Shown: positions 40,795 to 45,448 of the stretch, piece after piece
Layout: every line of letters starts with the position of its first letter
Numbering within the stretch: position 1 is the stretch's first letter
NCBI GenBank assembly: GCA_029863035.1
Contig: JAOTWH010000001.1
Location: 1 to 45,448, forward strand
Direction of reading: 5' to 3'
DNA length: 45,448 nucleotides
Source: Acidimicrobiia bacterium
GTDB taxonomy: Bacteria > Actinomycetota > Acidimicrobiia > UBA5794 > JAOTWH01
The notes under the pieces: generated by a model
What the model saw: the letters and a program-made list of their open reading frames with translations, nothing else
Database searches by the model: none
Told to the model about the DNA's origin: nothing
Program-made: the position numbers and the translations under genes

Positions 40795-41924
40795 GCCTGC
40801 GCAAAGTTCAATCTGACGTCCCAATCGGCTTGGATAGGGAGGCAATGACCGCCGGCACCAATCCAACCAGGACTCGAGGACGCTGGCCGTGGCTGGCCGG
40901 GGTGGCCGTCGTCGTGGCCCTGATCGCCGGTGGGATTTGGCTCCTCACCGGCGACTCGACGGGAGATGCCCCGGTTGCATCCGGCGAGCTCGATCTGGCG
41001 GAAGTGGTCGTGACCGACCTCACCGAAACGGAGGAGTTCGCCGGCACATTGGGACGGAGCCCAAGCGACCCGGTGCTCACCCGCATCGGAGGCACCGTGA
41101 CCTCAACGGCCGCCGAGGGCGCCACCGTCGACCAGGGCGATGTTCTCTATGAGATCGACAGCCAGCCGGTGGTACTCGTCTACGGCGGCGTCCCCGCCTA
41201 TCGAACTCTCTCCAATTCCGCTGACGACGGCGCAGACGTCGAGCAGCTGGAAGCGGCGCTGGTGGCGCTTGGCTACGACCCAGACGAGACGGTGACAGTC
41301 GACCAGGAATTCACAGCGAACACCGAGAGCATGGTGGAACGCTGGCAGCAGGACATCGGAGCCAGTGACGATGGAGTGGTGAATCTTGGCGAGGTTGTCT
41401 TCTTGCCAAGCGCCATCCGCGTCACGGAAGTGCTGGCTGCGCCAGGTTCGCCCGTGGGCAACGGCACCCCCATCCTTGGCACATCGGCCCAAGAAACCGT
41501 GGTCACCGTTGATCTGCCGGCAGCAGACCAAGGGACGCTCGTCGAGGGCGCGGCCGTCACGGTTGTTCTCCCCGATAACTTGACGACCTCAGCCGTTGTC
41601 ACCTCAGTTGGCACGGTTGCGACTCAGGTCCCAGGTGGGGACGCCACGTTTGAGGTTGTCGTGACGCTCGACGATCCAAGTGCGGCCGCCAGCCTCGACG
41701 AGGCACCGGTCGACGTTGAAGTGGTCACCGATTCACGGGAGGGCGTGCTGGCTGTGCCGGTTACTGCGCTCATCGCTTTGGCCGAGGGCGGTTATGCGGT
41801 AGAGGTCGACCAAGGTTCCGGCCAGACCACCCTGGTAGCCGTAGAGCCCGGCTTCTACTCGGGAGGGATGGTGGAGATCGATTCGCCAAGCCTCAACCCA
41901 GGCGATTTGGTAGTCGTGCCGTGA
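40791..41924 (+). CDS. MacA-like periplasmic/extracytoplasmic adaptor with peptidoglycan-binding-like insert
   Basis: 377 residues. One membrane anchor (WPWLAGVAVVVALIAGGIWLL, about 32-52) is followed by a lipoyl/barrel-sandwich part (TRIGGTVTSTAAEGATVDQGDVLYEID). A segment at about 145-185 (VEQLEAALVALGYD ... TESMVERWQQDIG) resembles a PG_binding_1 domain, and beta-barrel domains of the RND/HlyD adaptor type follow (PAADQGTLVEGAAVTVVLPD ... VPVTALIALAEGGYAVEV). It would connect the MacB-type transporter to the outer face of the membrane. It overlaps the upstream lipoprotein gene by ATGA and the downstream ATPase by GTGA. An internal ATG at 40845 is a possible alternative start. Confidence 0.87.
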   Translation: MSLRKVQSDVPIGLDREAMTAGTNPTRTRGRWPWLAGVAVVVALIAGGIWLLTGDSTGDAPVASGELDLAEVVVTDLTETEEFAGTLGRSPSDPVLTRIGGTVTSTAAEGATVDQGDVLYEIDSQPVVLVYGGVPAYRTLSNSADDGADVEQLEAALVALGYDPDETVTVDQEFTANTESMVERWQQDIGASDDGVVNLGEVVFLPSAIRVTEVLAAPGSPVGNGTPILGTSAQETVVTVDLPAADQGTLVEGAAVTVVLPDNLTTSAVVTSVGTVATQVPGGDATFEVVVTLDDPSAAASLDEAPVDVEVVTDSREGVLAVPVTALIALAEGGYAVEVDQGSGQTTLVAVEPGFYSGGMVEIDSPSLNPGDLVVVP

Positions 41925-42625
41925 CCTCCCCAACTGCAGCGGCGAAAGTCCTTGAGCTGAGCGACGTTCGCAAGGTCTATCCCGGAGCCACCCCGGTGCA
42001 TGCACTGCGCGGCATCGAGCTAGATGTTGTCCGAGGTGAACTCATGGCGGTCGTCGGGCCTTCGGGCTCGGGGAAGTCAACCCTGCTGCACATCATGGGT
42101 ACGCTCGACCGCCCGACGTCTGGGGAAGTGACTGTCGACGGGCACGTGGCGAGCCGGCTCACCGACCGTCAGCTCTCGGCGTTGCGAGCCGGTCAAATCG
42201 GGTTCGTGTTCCAATCGTTTCACCTTCTCAACGGAGAAACCGCGTTGGAGAACGTCGCCGACGGCCTGCTGTACACCGGTGTGGCGTCGACCCTGCGCAA
42301 CAACCTGGCAAACGAGGCACTCGACCGTGTTGGCCTCAGCCACCGCAAGCACCATCTTGCCTCGAAACTGTCTGGCGGCGAGATGCAGAGGGTCGCGGTG
42401 GCACGAGCCATCGTGGGGCGGCCGGCGATCGTGCTGGCCGACGAGCCGACCGGCAATCTGGACACAGCCACATCGGATGACATCGTGCGCTTGTTGGAGG
42501 AGCTCAACGGTGAGGGGATAACCATGATCGTGATCACTCACAATCGCGACATGGCGGAACTATTCCCTCGTCGCATCATGATGCGAGACGGCACCATCGA
42601 GCGAGACTTAGGACGGTCGGCATGA
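41921..42625 (+). CDS. ABC transporter ATPase, MacB/LolD type
   Basis: 234 residues, typical of the exporter/lipoprotein-release class. Walker A GPSGSGKSTLLHIMGTLDRPTSGEV, signature LSGGEMQRVAVARAI, Walker B IVLADEPTGNLDT and the switch ITHNRDMAELF are all intact. Start GTG 41921 overlaps the adaptor stop, and its stop overlaps the permease start (42622) by ATGA. The enzyme should power the FtsX-like permease; note that the permease gene is frame-shifted in this sequence. Confidence 0.95.
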   Translation: MTSPTAAAKVLELSDVRKVYPGATPVHALRGIELDVVRGELMAVVGPSGSGKSTLLHIMGTLDRPTSGEVTVDGHVASRLTDRQLSALRAGQIGFVFQSFHLLNGETALENVADGLLYTGVASTLRNNLANEALDRVGLSHRKHHLASKLSGGEMQRVAVARAIVGRPAIVLADEPTGNLDTATSDDIVRLLEELNGEGITMIVITHNRDMAELFPRRIMMRDGTIERDLGRSA

Positions 42626-43817
42626 ACACCCTGCGGCCGGCTCGCCTCGCCTTCAGCGACCTGGCACGGACTTCGGCCGCGGGCCTGCGGAGCCGCAAGT
42701 TGCGAGCTGCCCTCTCCGCGCTTGGGATCATGATCGGAATCGCAGCGGTGGTGGGAGTGCTTGGCCTTTCCCAGTCTTCGAAATCGGACTTGCTGGAACA
42801 GCTCGACAGACTCGGCACCAACCTCCTCACCGTGCAGGCCGGCACCGGCATTGGAGCCGGCTCCGGCGAGTTGCCAGACTCGGCCACAGCCATGATCGGC
42901 AGGATCAATCCGGTCGAGGCATCCGCCGCAGTGCGCGATGTGGACGCCAACGTCTACAAATCCGACCTCATCCCATCGACCCAATCGGGTGGGATTTCAG
43001 TTAAGGCAGCAGATACAGACTTGCTAGAGACGCTGGGCGGCGACCTTGCCGATGGCCGATTCCTCGACGAGGCGGCCTCCAACTACCCGACTGCCGTGCT
43101 CGGCGCGGTCGCCGCCGAGCGTCTCGGCATAGCCAGTCTCGATGCTGCGCCATTGGTATGGCTGGGTGACCAATGGTTCGCGGTGGTTGGCATCCTCGAG
43201 CCGTTGGCTCTCGCATCCGACATCGATCGTTCCGCTCTCGTCGGACAACAGGCGGCGGCAGACTATCTCGGTTCAGAAGAGGCGCCATCGAAGATATTCG
43301 TGCGTACCGACCCTGCCTTCGTCGACGACGTACTTGCGGTCCTCGGTGCCACCGCCTCTCCGGAGAACCCGGAAGAAGTGGAAGTGGCGAGACCGACCGA
43401 CGCGCTCGAGGCCAGGGAGGCGGCCGACGACACCTTGACGTTGTTGTTCCTTGGCTTGGGAGGAGTGGCCCTCCTGGTGGGCGGCGTTGGAATCGCCAAC
43501 GTGATGGTGATCTCGGTGCTGGAGCGACGCGCCGAGATCGGGCTGCGTCGTGCGTTGGGGGCGACTCGTCGCCAGATCGGTACCCAATTCCTCACCGAGC
43601 CCTATTGCTGAGCGCAGTGGGCGGCGCTGGTGGTATCGCCCTCGGCGCGGCCGCCACCGCTGGGTATTCGCGGTTGCAAGGATGGGACGTGATCATCCCC
43701 CCCGCTGCAATATTCGGGGGCATCGCCGCGGCGCTGGTGATCGGCGCCGCTGCCGGGCTATATCCGGCCATCCGAGCCTCGCGGCTCTCGCCTACCGAGG
43801 CCTTGCGCACCACCTGA
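42622..43817 (+). pseudogene. MacB/FtsX-type permease split by a one-base deletion
   Basis: The first frame (42622-43611, 329 residues) gives the N-terminal membrane helix (LSALGIMIGIAAVVGVLGLSQ), the extracytoplasmic domain and the FtsX helix LLFLGLGGVALLVGGVGIANVMVISVLERRAEIGLRRALGATRRQIGTQFL, then stops after TEPYC. The next frame continues at once with LLLSAVGGAGGIALGAAATAG ... AGLYPAIRASRLSPTEALRTT to 43817, the normal end of the family. Adding one G in GAGCC at 43597-43601 (giving GAGGCC, Thr-Glu-Ala-Leu) restores a single 398-residue protein. Either the gene is inactivated in this strain or the base was lost in sequencing or assembly; the intact operon around it favours error or a very recent mutation. 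Confidence 0.88.
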
Positions 43818-43854
43818 GCCCGGTTCTGGTCCTGGTTCATCCGGCCATCTTTCG

Positions 43855-43860
43855 TACCCT
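43855..43860 (+). promoter_or_regulatory. Leaderless -10 box for the small cytochrome gene
   Basis: TACCCT, then GACGTC, then ATG at 43867 (spacing six). Confidence 0.55.
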
Positions 43861-43866
43861 GACGTC

Positions 43867-44103
43867 ATGAGGCGATTGGCTGCCGCGGCTGGCATCACTC
43901 TGTTGCTCGGGAGCTGCGGCGAGCCCGTGATTCCGCACGCTGTGTCCCAAACCAACGACGCCCATTGCGTCACCTGCCACGCAACAGGTGCAAATGGCGC
44001 CAAGGTCTCCCCTCACCCGGACCGCAGAGATTGTGTCGGCTGCCACCGGCCGGAGGGGACCCTTGACGTCGGCGCTCAGCATTGGCCGGGACCCAACGAC
44101 TAG
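43867..44103 (+). CDS. Tiny di-heme c-type cytochrome lipoprotein
   Basis: 78 residues. The signal LAAAAGITLLLGSCGE is a good lipobox (L-G-S-C), so the protein is anchored by lipid outside the membrane. Two heme c sites follow: CVTCH at about 34-38 and CVGCH at about 56-60, with histidines HPDR and QHWPG as possible second ligands. At about 60 mature residues it is very small for a di-heme cytochrome, and resembles one repeat unit of multiheme (cytochrome c7/NrfH-like) proteins. It shares its last four bases (CTAG) with the stop of the convergent dapE. Role: electron carrier, partner unknown. Confidence 0.82.
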   Translation: MRRLAAAAGITLLLGSCGEPVIPHAVSQTNDAHCVTCHATGANGAKVSPHPDRRDCVGCHRPEGTLDVGAQHWPGPND

Positions 44104-45149
44104 TTGGTCAGAAGCTCCTTGAGCACCCGATAGCACTCGTCGAGGTTGGCCAGCGCCACCGATTCCCCCGCCTGGTGAGCCTGGCTGGTTTCGCCCGGTC
44201 CGTAATTGACAGCGGGGACCCCGGCCGCAGACAGCCGAGCCACATCGGTCCAACCTTGCTTCGGTTTGCGCTCGGTGCCGGCGATGGCGGCCAGGCGCTC
44301 AAGGTGGTCGTTGTCCACCGGGACGCTGGCGCCGGGAGCGCGGTCGACGATCTCGATGCGATCGGCAGCCGCCGCCACCTCGCGCAGCCTTGCCTCCGCC
44401 TCCTCGACGGTGATGTTGGGAGGGAATCGATGGTTGAGCGCCAGCTCGAACGACGAGGGGATGATGTTGCGAGCAACTCCTCCCTTCGCCTGGGTGACGC
44501 TGAAAACCTCGGTGTACTCCAACCCGTCGATGGTGACCGGTCTGTGCTCCCAAGCATGCATCTCGATGAGGAAAGCACCGGCCTTGGTGATGGCGTTCTC
44601 GCCGAGCCATGGTCTTGAGCTGTGAGCCGCATGACCGTCGAAGAACACACGGGCGTTCACGACACCCTGGCAGCCGAGATGCAGATCTAAGTCGGTTGGT
44701 TCCAGAACCACAGCGAACTCCGACTCAGTGAGCCATGGCGCCTCCTCCAGCACGTCGCCTAGCCCGTTCTCGTCGGCCGGGCCCTCTTCACCGGCATAGA
44801 ACACGCTGATGACGTCGTACGGACCGTCGGTTACCTCGGCATCCTCCATCAAATGCAACATGACCGCGACACCGGACTTCATGTCGGTCGACCCCAACCC
44901 GATGAGTCTTCCATCGACGATCTTGGCGTCACCCTGGCCCTGCTCAGGCACCGTGTCGATGTGCCCGACCAGGCTGATGATGGGCCGCCCGGTGCGGCGT
45001 CCCACAACGATGCTGTTGCCGATGCGGACGACCCCATCTCTCCCCCAGGTGGCAAGCGCCCTCTCTTCGAGCGCCGTGCACAGCCTGCCCTCGCTGCCAA
45101 GCACCGACGGGATGTTGACGATCTCAGCGAGCGTTTCGGCCAAGGTCAT
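44100..45149 (-). CDS. dapE: Succinyl-diaminopimelate desuccinylase
   Basis: 349 residues, M20 metallopeptidase family, actinobacterial DapE type. It releases succinate from N-succinyl-LL-diaminopimelate in lysine and peptidoglycan-precursor synthesis. Metal and catalytic residues: LVGHIDTVPEQ (His, Asp), GLGSTDMKSGVAVML (bridging Asp), VFYAGEEGPADENG (Glu-Glu), VLEPTDLDLHLGCQG and the DGHAAHSSRPWLGENAI dimer-domain motif. The final histidine ligand lies in the NYGPGETSQAHQAGE segment. It overlaps the upstream dapD by ATGA, so the two pathway genes are co-expressed. Confidence 0.93.
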   Translation of the reverse strand: MTLAETLAEIVNIPSVLGSEGRLCTALEERALATWGRDGVVRIGNSIVVGRRTGRPIISLVGHIDTVPEQGQGDAKIVDGRLIGLGSTDMKSGVAVMLHLMEDAEVTDGPYDVISVFYAGEEGPADENGLGDVLEEAPWLTESEFAVVLEPTDLDLHLGCQGVVNARVFFDGHAAHSSRPWLGENAITKAGAFLIEMHAWEHRPVTIDGLEYTEVFSVTQAKGGVARNIIPSSFELALNHRFPPNITVEEAEARLREVAAAADRIEIVDRAPGASVPVDNDHLERLAAIAGTERKPKQGWTDVARLSAAGVPAVNYGPGETSQAHQAGESVALANLDECYRVLKELLTN

Positions 45150-45448
45150 ACCGGCACCTCGAACACCCGCAACGCATCGTTGAGCGAGGTCTTGCGATCG
45201 GTCGAGTCGCTCCGTTGGCCGATGATGATCGGTGTGCGGAGGTGATAGGTGCCGGCAGGGAAATCCTTGGCGCGCGATCCGGTCACCACGATGGAGTTGG
45301 CTGGCACCCGGCCCTTGTGCTCCACCGGAGTGTCCCCGGTGACATCGATGATCGGTATCGAAGGGCCGATGGTGGTGTTGGCCCCCAACACCGCGCCCGC
45401 CTCGACGATGACACCCTCGACCAGGATGGAGCGACTGCCTATGAACGC
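45146..45448 (-). CDS. dapD: Tetrahydrodipicolinate N-succinyltransferase, 3' part
   Basis: The last 100 residues are visible; the start lies beyond the window. The left-handed beta-helix of hexapeptide repeats is clear (FIGSRSILVEGVIVEAGAVLGANTTIGPSIPIIDV), followed by the C-terminal domain (GRVPANSIVVTGSRAKDFPAGTYHLRTPIIIGQRSDSTDRKTSLNDALR) characteristic of DapD. The enzyme adds succinate to tetrahydrodipicolinate, two steps before DapE. It overlaps dapE by four bases. Confidence 0.92.
   Translation of the reverse strand, partial: AFIGSRSILVEGVIVEAGAVLGANTTIGPSIPIIDVTGDTPVEHKGRVPANSIVVTGSRAKDFPAGTYHLRTPIIIGQRSDSTDRKTSLNDALRVFEVPV

Overview
The window is about 45 kb of high-GC DNA with densely packed genes on both strands. 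It suggests an actinobacterium. The clues are a fumarylacetoacetate-hydrolase-family gene overlapping gltX (an order also known in mycobacteria), a CofC/FbiD enzyme for coenzyme F420, a UgpC/MsiK-type sugar-ABC ATPase, a VanW protein, GatCAB, and many start codons sitting 6-7 bases after a TANNNT box, the signature of leaderless transcription. Class Acidimicrobiia is my guess from overall gene content; no rRNA or marker phylogeny is available here.

Layout. 1-17.4 kb is ordinary chromosome: a 5'-truncated acyl-CoA synthetase, an MscS channel, a pair of large P-loop GTPases, a PD-(D/E)XK-like protein of unknown role, a patatin lipase, a RecB/Cas4-like Fe-S nuclease, a VanW/G5-type envelope protein, pyruvate kinase, a DUF72 protein, a VOC protein, CofC, the orphan ABC ATPase, a short-chain dehydrogenase and a di-heme cytochrome c peroxidase.

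17.5-26.1 kb is a genomic island integrated into the 3' end of a tRNA-Glu(CTC) gene. Its right end is the intact tRNA (26096-26168, minus strand). Its left end is a displaced 43-nt copy of the tRNA 3' half (17636-17678) that differs at two positions which pair with each other in the T stem. The island carries an excisionase-like gene and a tyrosine integrase, an AbiE-like toxin-antitoxin pair, a secreted FG-GAP-like repeat protein, a ribbon-helix-helix/coiled-coil/SEC-C protein beside a perfect 24-bp palindrome, a cluster of AACCCTTTCA repeats, and a solute-binding lipoprotein. A 25-bp direct repeat lies just inside both ends. A tandem 64-bp repeat with tRNA-end-like sequence lies just outside the left end.

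26.1-39.4 kb is rich in aminoacyl-tRNA functions: tRNA-Glu, tRNA-Gln, gltX and, about 8 kb further on, gatC-gatA-gatB. Together they can charge tRNA-Gln by the indirect route (GltX puts Glu on tRNA-Gln, GatCAB amidates it). Between them are PgpA, a universal stress protein, a small repeat membrane protein, aminopeptidase N and PEP carboxylase.

39.5-43.8 kb is one transport operon: two paralogous lipoproteins with repeated Cys-Met/Leu-Arg ... Pro-Asp-Pro motifs, a MacA-like adaptor, a MacB-type ATPase and an FtsX/MacB permease that is split by a one-base deletion. A tiny di-heme cytochrome lipoprotein follows, and the window ends with dapE and the 3' part of dapD (lysine/peptidoglycan precursor synthesis). 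No rRNA, CRISPR array or insertion sequence was seen.
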